From: Dendrolimus kikuchii
Lineage: Eukaryota; Arthropoda; Insecta; Lepidoptera; Lasiocampidae
NCBI GenBank assembly: GCA_019925095.2
Contig: CM034392.1
Span: 16,091,387-16,155,386 of the forward strand
DNA length: 64,000 nt
Reading direction: 5' to 3'
The notes below the pieces were generated by a model. The model was given only the letters and a program-made list of their open reading frames with translations. It had not been told where the DNA came from and made no database searches. This document shows positions 45,011 to 55,677 of this stretch, piece by piece. Made by a program: the position numbers and the translations under genes. How positions within the stretch are numbered: the first letter of the stretch is position 1; each line of letters opens with the position of its first letter.

Positions 45011-46971
45011 GAATTAATCCCTAGTACCTTAATAAATAAAGCAAACAACAAATACAAATGTACCTACCGCACTCACGCTGGAACATGCTGAACATAAAAC
45101 AGACTAACTTAATGTACAACGAAGTTAAAATACACAACAACGAGTCCGGATGACTTTTTTAAAACTCGCCCTAGTACCACGTGAATTCACAGGAGAATCG
45201 CAATAAAATTTTATATTATGCGTTTGTCTGGGCCGGATATTCGGGATAGTATCTCACTAAAACAATTTCCCCCGCAACGAACATTATATGGGCTACGTGC
45301 CCCCGTATCAGGTAGTAAAGAAAGATTTGGTATAAATACATTATTTATTATTAACTTTAAATTTTGTTTGTGATTTTAAAATACACCATCGACGGGGTGT
45401 TTATCCTCATTTCCAACAACACTCCACTATGCAACGCTTCTCTAGACTTTTTATAGAGGCTGTAACTTGTTGGCGTTGCTTCTTGTGTTGCAAAAGCTCT
45501 TAAGCGGTGGGTACGTTTCACCAGATAGGCCGTTTGCCTACGATGGGTGTTAAAAATCACCCCAGCTTCATTTATGTATATTTGATAAGTCTTACGGCCG
45601 GTTTCTACATCTTACTATTCATTCACTTGCCCCACCAACTGTAACCGATAGTAAATCAAACGTACGGTCGGTAAGATATAGGAACGGGCCACGAGTGGCG
45701 TAACTGCAAAGAACAGATAGCTGTTAAGGTACCGTTAGTATATGGTAATTGTAATATGGATATTATTCTATGGATATTATTGCAATGACTAGGCATAACT
45801 ATAATGGGAACGTTTGAACCAAGCAGTAAGACATTTAAAGTTATAAGGAATTTGATTTTAACATACAAAAATAATCATACATTCTTTTCCTTTACTATCT
45901 CGGCTACAACACCATTGTTTTATTAGTCTGACCAAAGTAACCTTAAGCGTTAGATATATTTCAGAAAACAGGGATATCAAGTTCACTGCGTAGTTAATTT
46001 ACCGTTTGAAGGGATGTTTGAAATACAAATATTTCCAACAAGGATTTCTTTGAACTCCCTTTAATTGTAAATCTTTCAGAAATAAGTTACTATGTAGGTA
46101 TTTACATTGCACGTTTAAGTACACAACAGTAACAATTGTCATTAAAAAGCTTTCACAACGACCTGGTGGATGGAGATAGGTTCTATATACCTACATAAAT
46201 ATTCAAATTCATTTATGAAGCAGAAGAAATAAAACTTGGTTGATTTGGGTAAATATTCATTAGGATACATGAAACTCTCAACCCTAGATTCACATTCGCC
46301 AAAACTTATTTCATTGATCATTTAAGATTTCTACAAAAGCACCTAAGTATTGTATAAAAAAAAAATATTTTTTATTACACATTTATTATAAAAGCATCAC
46401 TCATAGAATTCTTGCTGAAAATTATTAACGTGCATGTTAATACATGGAATGTTGCAAATACAATCGGATAAATTTTTCGTCCGAACTAGTGCGTGGGAGA
46501 GCCAGCCGACAACGATTGCCAATTCGATCCAAATGAAACAAATATAGACATTCATATAGCGTGGTTTCAATGAAAGCGGAGAGCGTAGGAGATAAATATA
46601 TATAACTTTTCTCCGTTTATTTTCGTTGAACACCATTTAATTGGGAATAAGATGTTTTATTTACACACGTATGGGTAGAAGATATGTGACCGTTGTGCAG
46701 CAAGTAGGCGGTCGCACAGAGCGTGGTCGTTAAATGTTCCGGCCTAAAGCAGCCGCTTTTGGAGAAATATGCTAAGTGTAAGACATAGCATAAGTGCTAC
46801 TTTATTTTGATATTTATCATAGTTATCATATCTTGACCGCTTTAGGCACCCGGGTCTTTCGCCCAAACCCGGAGACGGCTTTACTGTGTTTTCGCTAACT
46901 CATATCTCGTGTGTGTGTTTCGCCGCTCGTCTCCGCACATCTCTCTTCTCAGTTTTGATGGAAACCGAGAC
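45011..46971. other. No gene recognised
   Basis: Mixed composition. GC-richer patches at 45290-45560 and 46680-46970 hold no frame with a recognisable motif and could be old repeats. Confidence 0.5.
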
Positions 46972-46974
46972 TTA

Positions 46975-47178
46975 GGCTGCATCTCCATTGAAGCAGAGCG
47001 AGGCTGCGGAGCGAAGAAAGGAGTAATATTGACCAATAGTATTGCATAAAAATTGTGTAAATGAAAAGGCAGTCCATTTTTATTTAATTTTTTATATTAA
47101 TTAATTTAATTTAGCCAGGTTAATATTTTTCCGTTCCTCCGCTCCGCAGCCTCGCTCCGCTTCAATGGACAGACAGCC
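46975..47178. mobile_element. PIF/Harbinger-like MITE
   Basis: The 39-base inverted ends start GGCTG(C/T) and share TCCATTGAAGC(A/G)GAGCGAGG. TTA stands directly outside each end (46972-46974; 47179-47181), the 3-base duplication of the PIF/Harbinger group. Interior AT-rich, 204 bases in all. Confidence 0.75.
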
Positions 47179-47181
47179 TTA

Positions 47182-47564
47182 AAAATGCTGTTTAAAAACT
47201 GACAGAATTCGAAAAGGCTAAATGCATTAAATATCACTTTCAGTTTACCTTGTAGAAGACAGGCTAAACAGCTTTCAGTTTGTACTTTTTATAGCAGCGT
47301 AGTTGTGACGTCAATAAAAGCTGATGAAGACAGTGCACAATATGTGAAATTTAAGCAAAGTAGGACAGCGTGACAAAAATTGAATATCGACAGGAACACC
47401 CAAGAGCCTTTTGCGTTCCTTGTTAAGTGAATTGTTGGCAGTTTTATTCGACATTTTTGCCCATTACTAGAAGTTTTTAGTCATATACCACGTACCACGC
47501 AAAGTATTTTAGTAAATATATATCTATAGCAATATTTATGGCGATCAGTTGTGTGGTTTAGAAT
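47182..47564. other. No gene recognised
   Basis: Nothing assigned between the MITE and the poly-T tract. Confidence 0.55.
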
Positions 47565-48673
47565 GGTTTTTTTTTTTTTTGTCTCCTTCTTTAGCCCGGG
47601 CGAACGAGATATGCCCGAGTCAACTACTATTTGTTTTTCTATCCATTTATATATATATATTCTACTATAGGTAGGAATTTGGATTGGGTTGGTAATGGTT
47701 GGTTTAGGTTGGATGTTGTTGGTTGTGGTGTTTTATGTTTACATATACTAAATATATTACATATGGATTCTTATTACTAATATATATTTAATATCTTTAT
47801 ATATGAGAGCATCCGCGTTGCCTCCCCTAGGTCAAGACCCCCAACTCGGTTTGTGTTTGAGCTATTTGTCTTGGCCCAGGGGAGATGATCGGAGACTTAC
47901 ATATATATTTCCCTATCTTGCCTATTGGGTATTTTGTATACTTACTTATATATCTACATATATATTTAGGATGGTTGGGGGTATAGGAAATCTTTTATTT
48001 CTTTATTACTTTTAAGTAACTTAATTCTATTACATCTTGTGTCTTAACTATTACATCTGTTCATTTATACATATTTATATATTTATATAAATTTTTTACA
48101 ATTTTTATAGCCTAAAGTTTTATTTATATTTGTATATATATATCTTTATATATAATTTTTATAACAATTTTGTTTCCAATATAATTTTAGCTATTATATG
48201 ATATATGTTTATTTCAAACAAATAGTATGAGCTTTTCTCATTTTTTATTATTATTTACAGGGTTTCTATTTCTAACTTACAGAGGATTTCTTACTTCAAC
48301 TTCCTAGCAGATTTTTCCTTTACATATTTTACATATTTATTTGTTTACAGACTTACTTATATTTAGACGCTAATGAATTATATATTCAAATATATATTCG
48401 CAGTGTCTTATTTTACACTTGTTTTATTACTATTTTTTGTTATGCTTATTCTACTTTGCCGATTCAACATTTATTGCTTTATCTTGCTTTCAACTTTTAC
48501 AGGTCGTCTGCTACCGGGTACCTACTACTTCTTTGCCCCGTGGGAGTAAGCCGCCGGGTCTACTCGAGACCAACATGCGTCGTGGGATCTATGTACACGG
48601 TGAGTGTGTTGTTTTTATTTTTATGTATAGAGTTACATGTATAGGAAGAAGTGATTGCTTGTGTGTCAACGAT
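47565..48673 (-). mobile_element. Possible 3' part of a poly-A retroelement
   Basis: On the minus strand a CCCGGGCTAAAGAAGGAGAC sequence leads into poly-A at 47578-47565. GC-rich patches (47810-47890, 48490-48600) alternate with AT-rich runs. It could be the 3' region of the LINE whose ORF1 lies at 49.3-50.4 kb on the same strand, but no ORF2 is present, so the link is inference. Confidence 0.35.
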
Positions 48674-48713
<40 letters not shown>

Positions 48714-48756
48714 TGTGTGCGTGTGTGTGTGTATGTGTGTGTGCGCGTGTGTGTGT

Positions 48757-48788
<32 letters not shown>

Positions 48789-48850
48789 ACGTGTGTGTAT
48801 GTGTGTGTATGTGTGTGTGTGTGTGTGTGTGCGTGTGTGTGTGTGTGTAT
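48674..48850. repeat. (GT)n microsatellite
   Basis: About 175 bases of GT repeat with scattered C, A and CG interruptions. It generates several long but meaningless frames on both strands. Confidence 0.95.
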
Positions 48851-49309
48851 GATGTGTGTTTGTATATGTACACTGGTGTGTTTGAATTTATGCTTATTAC
48901 AATACTATTGTTGTGTGTTGTGCGTGTGTATGTTTTACTGAGAACAGCAATTTTTGACACCAAAAGTTACTTGTTTCTCTTGTGCCTGTGTGTGTTTCGC
49001 GTTCTTGTTATATTGTGTGTCTGTTTTGTGTTTTTGTGTTGTGATGGATAGTGTTACCCTGTGTGTGTTTTGTTGTTGTTCGGATACCCGGTTCCGTCTT
49101 CCATAATACTTCGCCGCTGAGTGTCCCTCTTTTATGTACGCGCCGCCTATTGTTAGATACGTGTCTGCAGGTTCCACGCACGATAGCGGGGTCGTAGGCC
49201 ATGCATTGTTGCCTGGTAATAGTCCAATTGCTGCCAGTGTCGTAGTTGTAGTTTTACAGCAAGGCACGGCTTCCGACCCATTACTATTGTGTTGTCCCCT
49301 GCAGCGCAT

Positions 49310-49532
49310 CTAACAGTAGGCGACGGTTGCACGCACTATCTTGTCCAAGCGTGCCCTCACTGGGCACGCCGCACTAAATGCGTTATGTTCCGCATTGTCC
49401 CTCTTCTCGCGGGTGCAATTTTTACAAACTGGTTGCGTGCCGACTGCGTACTCCTCGCATTCGGCACGCGTGTGAGGGCCTCCGCAATGACTGCACATAA
49501 CCTGGGTCTCCCGGCACAGCTTTCTGCCGTTT
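49310..49532 (-). pseudogene. LINE ORF1 (gag-like), C-terminal fragment with zinc knuckles
   Basis: Continues the ORF1 interrupted at 49929: GRKLCRETQVMCSHCGGPHT, a CGGPHTRAEC knuckle, then PVCKNC, ending CPVRARLDKIVRATVAYC before a stop. A run of CCHC knuckles near the C-terminus is normal for these ORF1 proteins. Downstream on this strand is non-coding-looking sequence with a GT repeat. Confidence 0.75.
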
Positions 49533-49929
49533 TTTTTTTTTTTTTTTAGCCAGGGGAAATCCGCTTGAGGACCATAAGCCGCGACAAGGGCAGAACCTTG
49601 GGGGGATATTCGCGACCTGTGTGTGGGATTCGCCAGATCGGGGGTGGCACCAGCATGCCCAGTCAGAACTGGTGCCATGCTGTTGCCACCCCCGGTTAGG
49701 GATACCCACTAAAACCCCTGGGTGTTCCGTCCTTCGCCTTATGCCAGGGCTACGGGTATATGACCTAGCCTCTCCGCAGCCCTGGCAGGCGTGGGCCCCC
49801 CTCACGAGGCCTCTTCCATTGCCGGGGATTCATCCTCCGGCATCATCATGCTCTCTTTGGCGTGGGGCGGTCTGTAACGCGCCCCACGGGAGGAGAGATG
49901 AGCGCGCGCGGAACACTCGCGCTCTCATC
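49533..49929 (-). mobile_element. LINE 3' end (family L) nested in ORF1
   Basis: On the minus strand, about 395 bases ending in CCCCTGGCT and a 17-base poly-A. It is flanked by CACAGCTTTCTGCCGT, present at about 49514-49529 and again at about 49922-49937, a target-site duplication in the ORF1 zinc-knuckle codons. It is homologous along its length to 50926-51237 (shared CTCCTCCC...GCGCGTTAC, GGGGTTTTAGTGGGTAT and GATTTCCCCT motifs). Confidence 0.8.
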
Positions 49930-50371
49930 TCACAGCTTTCTGCCGTGCCCGAAGCCCAGGCATGTCGTACATTGGGTCAGCGGCGACCTGTCTGTGACCT
50001 GCAATGTTTGCAGGTCTATCCTTACTGTCCCTTCGTCGGTTAGCCTCTTCCATAAGGCCGGTGCTACTCGAAGTATCACCTTGTGGGTGTTCGGGTTTTT
50101 ACCTCTTATCTTATACGCGACTTCCATACATTCGTCGCCCTCTTCCAGCCCCCCAAATACCAGAGGATTCTGGTTTCTGAGGGCCCGGAACAGGTCGTCG
50201 TCTGTATGGACCCTTAGGACGCCGGTTATCATCACTAATGGTTTTTTGTTAATGATGTCCTCTGCTGTTAGCGCTGCCTTTTTCTGCTTAAGCCTTTGCT
50301 TAAGCCTCTCTCGGTCTTCTACCGTTCTGCAGCTTACTATTACCCGTCCATCCCTGGCTTTGTTTAGAATG
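49930..50371 (-). pseudogene. LINE ORF1 (gag-like), N-terminal fragment
   Basis: Minus-strand reading from about 50365 gives RDGRVIVSCRTVEDRERLKQ, then PLVMITGVLRVHTDDD and an RRM-like gag region, ending in the first zinc knuckle CTTCLGFGHGRKLC at the edge of an insertion (49929). ORF1 proteins of R1/Jockey/I-type LINEs bind their own RNA. The frame resumes at 49532 beyond the inserted sequence. The 5' end of the element is missing beyond 50371. Confidence 0.75.
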
Positions 50372-50925
50372 GTTAAAGCAAAACGGATAGAACAAAAACC
50401 TTCGCATGATGATAATAACAGCTTTCATGACGATAGTCGGTTAAACTGTCTTGGGGATTATAAATGCTGCTCATAAATATCATAATTAATAACAAAATTC
50501 ATTTTTATATGCTTCAAAACTGTTTTGAACGTAAATTGGTTTGAATAGGTTTTTGATAAGTATAATATGCGGTATTTACAAATAATTATTTTATGTTTCC
50601 TTTGCCAATTTACCAAAACAGTGGATGTTTGTGCCTTCACTATGTGTGGACTGACAAGCACTTGTCTGTTGGTACAGTATTTAAAATAAGGCTATATATT
50701 AGTTAAAATATATTGAATTACATTACATTATAAACTAGTACAATGAAGGAAACTTATATTGTATTATTATACCTATAATCTCTTAAGACGAAGTAGAATA
50801 CTGAACCTAGGTGATAGAAATCAATAGGTAAGGTTCCCAGAAGGTTGGCTACCTTACTTGGTGGGATCGCCATAGTGACTCATCATTCAAGGTAGGAACC
50901 AGCCTAAACGTTCTCATCCGCCGTT
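50372..50925. other. No gene recognised
   Basis: Shares AAACAGTGGATGTTTG (about 50615) with 54440, a small unexplained repeat. Otherwise unassigned. Confidence 0.5.
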
Positions 50926-51237
50926 AATACCGTCGAGATAGGGGCGCGCCGGTGTTCCGCTCGCGCTCACCTCTCCTCCCGAGGAGCGCGTTACAAACCT
51001 CCAAGCGCCAAGAGAGAACGACGTTACCGGAGGTTTTCCGAGGAGAGGCCTTCGTGGAGCGGTAAGTTCAGGCCATGGCAGAACGACGAAAAACGGAACA
51101 CGGAGGGGTTTTAGTGGGTATCCCCAACCATGGTGTAGCAATAGCATTCCTTGTTTGCATTACATTATATACTTCACACTGCGTCTCCCTCGCGGTGAAT
51201 AGTCCTCAAACAGATTTCCCCTCGTTAAAAAAAAGTA
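50926..51237 (+). mobile_element. LINE 3' end (family L)
   Basis: A plus-strand copy of the sequence nested at 49533-49929. It runs from the CGAGATAGGGGCGCGCC region through GGGGTTTTAGTGGGTATCCC to CAGATTTCCCCTCGTTAAAA. Internally shorter than its sister. Terminal coding remnant only; no RT motif. Confidence 0.7.
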
Positions 51238-51289
51238 GAAAGCAGCTCTCTAATCACCCAATGAGTCGATGAGTCGTGCATTGTCCATT

Positions 51290-51701
51290 TTATATGTATA
51301 ATATTATAAAATTGTGAAAAGTGTATGTAGTCTTTTGTTTTTTTAGATTTTTTGGGTTTGTCTATTTGTTCGGGATTCACGTAAAAACTACTGGGTTAAT
51401 TTCGATGCGGTTTTCACTGATAGATAGTAAATACCAGAACTGAAAATGTGCGGTACTTTATATTCCTTGAATCGCACGGAAATTTTCTTGGCAGCGGTTA
51501 AAAGGGGCCCGGTTGAAAAACAAATCGGATTCCGATATAATATTTTCAATGATCAGTAGCATATTCTCTGTCATAAAATCTGTGATATTTTATATCTCGG
51601 AAATCTCGTGTGATTTTTCTCGGTAGCGGTTTCAAGTTGTCAAGACACGTAAAAATTAGTTTATTTCGTCAAACGTAGACAACGTTGCGGGGGAATCCTA
51701 G
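51290..51701 (+). mobile_element. Helitron-like B8, plus orientation
   Basis: Starts with TAATATTATAAAATTGTG and ends GCGGGGGAATCCTAG (CTAG 51698-51701, then T). Contains TATTTGTTCGGGATTCACGT and CTCGGTAGCGGTTT, reverse counterparts of the B family. Diverged. Confidence 0.6.
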
Positions 51702-52234
51702 TATATACATAACAATCGAATATCTGCCCGGGTTGGCAAATACAACGTATCTTCCCTTGTTACGATAATGGCATAGATCTCTCGCTTTTAACAAATTGGG
51801 AGAAAAATATAATCACACGAGATGAAAGTAAGTTATACGTAATAACTTACTTTTGTGTAATTCCGTTCATAAACTTCCTGTTAAATGGATATCAAAGGTT
51901 CCCCAATATAGTAAATATCGTGTACCTTCATCTTAAGGATTTTGAGATACGACGAAAGATAAAATCAAAACTAATTTTGGGTAACAATAGACTTAATTGC
52001 CTCTCTTCAATTTTCCACATCAGAAAATTTTGCCGATGGTCTTAATTTTAAACCCTCTAAAACATAACAAGTATAATAAATTGGATTTATGTATGTGGGA
52101 TTTGTTAAACGAAATTGAGATTTCATGCAAAGTGAACGCATTATTAAAGTAAAAGATACTGAACATCTTGTCTAGTATATCACAACCATTTTTCTCAAAA
52201 CTATTGGGTTTGTAATCTACTCGTATATATTACA
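51702..52234. other. No gene recognised
   Basis: AT-rich; holds a 12-base inverted repeat (AAAGTAAGTTAT at 51825 and its complement at 51842). Confidence 0.5.
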
Positions 52235-52508
52235 TTAGGATATACACGCAACTTAGTCTACGTTTGACTTGAAATTCTCGCGGGATTCCCGGAACACAAA
52301 GTGTCTAAGAAATAGCTGCCGATCAGCGAAAACCGCACTGAAAACGGCCCAGTAGTTTTTGCGTGAGTCACGAACAAACAGACAAAACGACAAACGGACT
52401 TGAAATCTAAAAAATTGCATCGTGTTCTTCATCGTTTATATAGTCTATTGCAGTTGTTTTTTATAGCTTTAATGGACAGACATGATATGTTTAGAATTTT
52501 ATGATATT
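52235..52508 (-). mobile_element. Helitron-like B5, internally deleted
   Basis: Jumps from ACACAAAGTGTCTAAGAAAT straight into the CTGCCGATCAGCGAAAACCG region, about 270 bases shorter than B4. Its other end abuts B6. Confidence 0.65.
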
Positions 52509-53152
52509 ACTAGGATATGCCCTCGATTTCGTCCACGCTTGACATAAAACTCCCGGGACACAAAGTACCGCAGCTATCGTTTTAGTGAAAACTGTGTCCG
52601 GAATAAGCTAATTTTTCTACGTACCCGAACAACTACAAACCACTCCCAGGAAAATTCCCGTGATAAAATTATCACACCTTTTATTACATTAAATTTTGCT
52701 ATCAACCAGTAAAAAATCATAATAGAATTAGATTTTTTTTTTAATCTGGCCTATTTAAATCATTCCCTGAAAAATTCCCGAGGCATTCCCAGGATAAAAA
52801 CAAGCGCAGATTTTAAGTCTAAGAATTTTCTGGCAATCAGCTAAAACCGTATCGAAATCGGCCCGGCAGTTTTTACGTAAATCCCCAACAAACAGACAAA
52901 CCTATAAAGACAGGAAATCTAAAAAAAATTGCATTGTGTTCTCCATCGTTTATATAATCCATTCCAGTTGTTTTTTTAATAGTTTTAATGTACCTGCCAA
53001 GCCGCCTTGAGCAAGCGTGGCGGGTATACTGTCCGATCCCCTTATAATGGGAGGCCCGAGCCCAGCAGTGGGACATTTATGGACTAAAATTATAAATATT
53101 ATTATACAATGTACAGACATGGCATGTTTAGAATAATACAATATTATAGATA
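52509..53152 (-). mobile_element. Helitron-like B6, interrupted by a SINE
   Basis: CTAG at 52510-52513, full B-family body, then a SINE 3' fragment at 52994-53107 before the terminal AATGTACAGACATGGCATGT part. Confidence 0.75.
52994..53107 (+). mobile_element. SINE family S, 5'-truncated, nested in Helitron B6
   Basis: Contains only the final third (TGCCAAGCCGCCTTGAGCAA to CAGCAGTGGGACATTTATGG and an ATT tail). Flanked by AATGTAC at 52987-52993 and 53108-53114. Confidence 0.85.
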
Positions 53153-53573
53153 GATAGATAATTTCGCAGGAAGTTGTATTCTACAAGCCTGCATTCAATG
53201 CCGTAGTAAAATCTCAACAAAAAAATAATAATATTGGTAGTCACTATAAATATGAGGAATGAAATGGTATGGGTGTGTATTTGTATGTGGGGTATCGTTA
53301 AATAATGTATTTATTACGAAATTAAAGTTACTTAAGAAATAATTAAATGTTAAAAATAAAAAAATAAGTTAATATAAAGACTTTTAAATACCAATGGTTA
53401 GATTGATATTTTAACGATATTTCTTGTAATGATTTTTTATTCAAGCCAATAAATAGATGATGACGTTATTCGTTTCCAAAAGTGTTTGTCCTCTGTAACC
53501 ATTGAACTATAAAAGCGAGAAGATTTAAGGTATAGAGCTTAAAATATAGTTTCAACTTAAATTAGTTTAGATG
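53153..53573. other. No gene recognised
   Basis: AT-rich, up to the truncation point of the LINE. Confidence 0.55.
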
Positions 53574-54350
53574 ACTGTCAGGCGAGAGGCTTACATTTGA
53601 ATGCGAAGAAAACAAAGGTTATGGTGTTTGAAAGAGAAGAAACCAGAACGAATGCAAGGATAATGGTCGATGATGTTATGCTAAAGCAAGTGAATGAGTT
53701 TATATATCTTGGATGTGCTTTTAGCAGGGATGGAAGGTACACCGCTGATATAGAAAGAAGAGTGAATTTGGGGAATAGTGTGAATGGAGCGTTAGGTAAA
53801 CTTCTAGGCGCTAAGAACCTCAGCCAGAAGGCCCAGCTCGCCATACACAACGCGGTGCTGGTACCTACGCTCACGTATGGATGCGAGAGTTGGGTATGGA
53901 AGAGAGAGCATGAAAGTAGAGTAAACGCGGTCGAGATGCGAGCACTGCGCAAAATCTGCGGAGTGACGCTCGCGGACCGCGTTCGTAATACCGAAGTAAG
54001 AAAGAGAGTTGGTCTGAAAGAGAGTGTCGGGGTGAAGGTAAGGAAAGGAATGCTCCGGTGGTTCGGGCATGTGGAAAGAATGCATGATGAAAGAATGACT
54101 AAACAGATATACAATGCAAAAGTGGATGGATGCAGAAGTCGTGGAAGGCCACGACACACCTTCCATGATCAAATTGATCGTGTACTAGCAGAAGGTGATG
54201 TCAGGAGCCTTAAGAACAGACGAGCTTGCATGAGAAGAGTTATGAATGTCAAAGAGGCAAGTGAGGTGTGTAAGAATAAGCCTAAATGGCACTCTGTTGT
54301 TCGTGCCTACCCCGCAAGGGAACTGGCGTGAAGTTATGTATGTATGTATG
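53574..54350 (+). pseudogene. 5'-truncated RTE-like LINE, C-terminal 244 codons
   Basis: An open frame 53597-54331 starts in the RT thumb region (NAKKTKVMVFERE), passes through the YLGCAF, VLVPTLTYGCESW and MRALRKICGVTLADR blocks and ends with WFGHVERM, the GRPRHTFHDQIDR segment and PARELA. A tail of TATG repeats follows. The catalytic YADD box is absent because of 5' truncation. The uninterrupted frame and near identity to the 25.4 kb copy indicate recent insertion. Confidence 0.85.
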
Positions 54351-55233
54351 TATGTATGTAAAATTAGTTTAAACAAGATCGGTAGGATATGTGGTATTTT
54401 CAAGTATATTCTTTGTAAAGTGCGAAATCAAATGACAAAAACAGTGGATGTTTGCCATTTCTAACGTTCTTTACCGTATGTTGACTGATGCGCACTGGGC
54501 CGAGTTGTTCAGCTGCACACGGGAAAAAATATTTTTTGTTATTCCAACAGCAGTATATTAGATCAGGATTTTATAGAGAAAATGGTTATCACCGCTATCC
54601 TCGCAGTAAATACTGGTTCAGTCCGGAACATTTACATTGAGCCCGGAATCCGGTTTCCTATTTTACAACAGTAAAAATAATAACCATAAACACCAATATT
54701 TGTTTCATAGATGTTTATGGTTATTACGTTTACGTTGTATCAATTAAAAATGATAGTTTTATCTATGATTGGGGGAGTATGTAACAGAGGTCCATGGTAA
54801 CAATATTATTTATTGACAACGGATTCCTTCTATAGCACTGAAGTAGGAAACCTATGGAAATGAAACGTCAATAAAAAAATGCGTGCCACTGTGACGTCAT
54901 CTGGGCGCTAAACATGGCGGTTTTAGTGCTGCCCAGAAGATTTTAATGTTATTAGGTTTTATCGATAAACGTTCTTGGCTCATTTAATTTTAAATATTAT
55001 TGAGTATTAATTATTTGTAGAATTTATATTTTAATAGGAAGTAAGTATATTGTTATGTGCAAAGATACTTTGATTTAGATGTGTGAAATCTAAGACAAGT
55101 TCGTGCTTCAAATTTGCCAACTAAACGATATGACGATTTTTAAAACTTGCTACACTGATTTTATAAAGTTGTCGTTTGACAACTCAGTGACCGCAAAACA
55201 TAAACATAGTAGTACAGTGCCATTTGCCCATCT
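54351..55233. other. Gene-poor; promoter-like motif at 54903-54918
   Basis: Contains GCGCTAAACATGGCGG preceded by TGACGTCA (a CRE-type site), resembling sequence upstream of the THAP gene, and a GTAAGTAT donor-like site near 55038. Possibly a promoter and non-coding first exon of a plus-strand transcript; no coding found. Confidence 0.3.
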
Positions 55234-55345
55234 CTAGCATGCTAAATTTTATCGTCGTTTCGTATGTGGCCGTCTCGCTCGCACTTGCGTATATGCCGGA
55301 AAGGGATGGAAGCTTTATGTCGGCGATAAAACGTTAGCATGCTAG
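55234..55345. mobile_element. Short palindromic MITE (112 bases)
   Basis: CTAGCATGCTAAATTTTATC on the left and CTAGCATGCTAACGTTTTAT read from the right. The interior contains TATGTGGCCGTCTCGCTCGC. Lies 330 bases beyond the end of the THAP gene. Confidence 0.7.
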
Positions 55346-55644
55346 CTATGCTGTTTTGGATATCAAAATAAGAGTACGTGTTTTTCTTAAGCTTCTTTCT
55401 TAGCTACTTACCTCTCTATTACAATCTATTTTAATTGTGTTGCTGACTCTAAAGTCCGTAACACACTACCGCAAAGCACCTCAAGATAGGTGCGCCGCAC
55501 CATAAGTGAGAATGATTCAAATTTTAAACTTATCAAGGGACTGCGTGATAAAAAAAAAACAAAATACCTTCAGAACATTTATTTAATTACAAACGTCATT
55601 CCTTATGACTTCTGCTCTAAACACACTATGTTTTGATAACACAT

Positions 55645-55650
55645 TTTATT
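55645..55650 (-). terminator. Polyadenylation signal of THAP gene
   Basis: AATAAA on the minus strand, 28 bases beyond the TGA stop. The position suits a compact insect 3'UTR. Confidence 0.7.
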
Positions 55651-55677
55651 AAGAGGTAGTTAAGATTAGTGTCATGA

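Noticed and set aside
48419..49051. Frames of 65-210 codons on both strands
   Set aside because: They are translations of the (GT)n microsatellite and show Cys-Val or His-Thr alternation only.
53578..54172. 193- and 122-codon minus-strand frames
   Set aside because: Antisense shadows of the LINE C-terminal domain.
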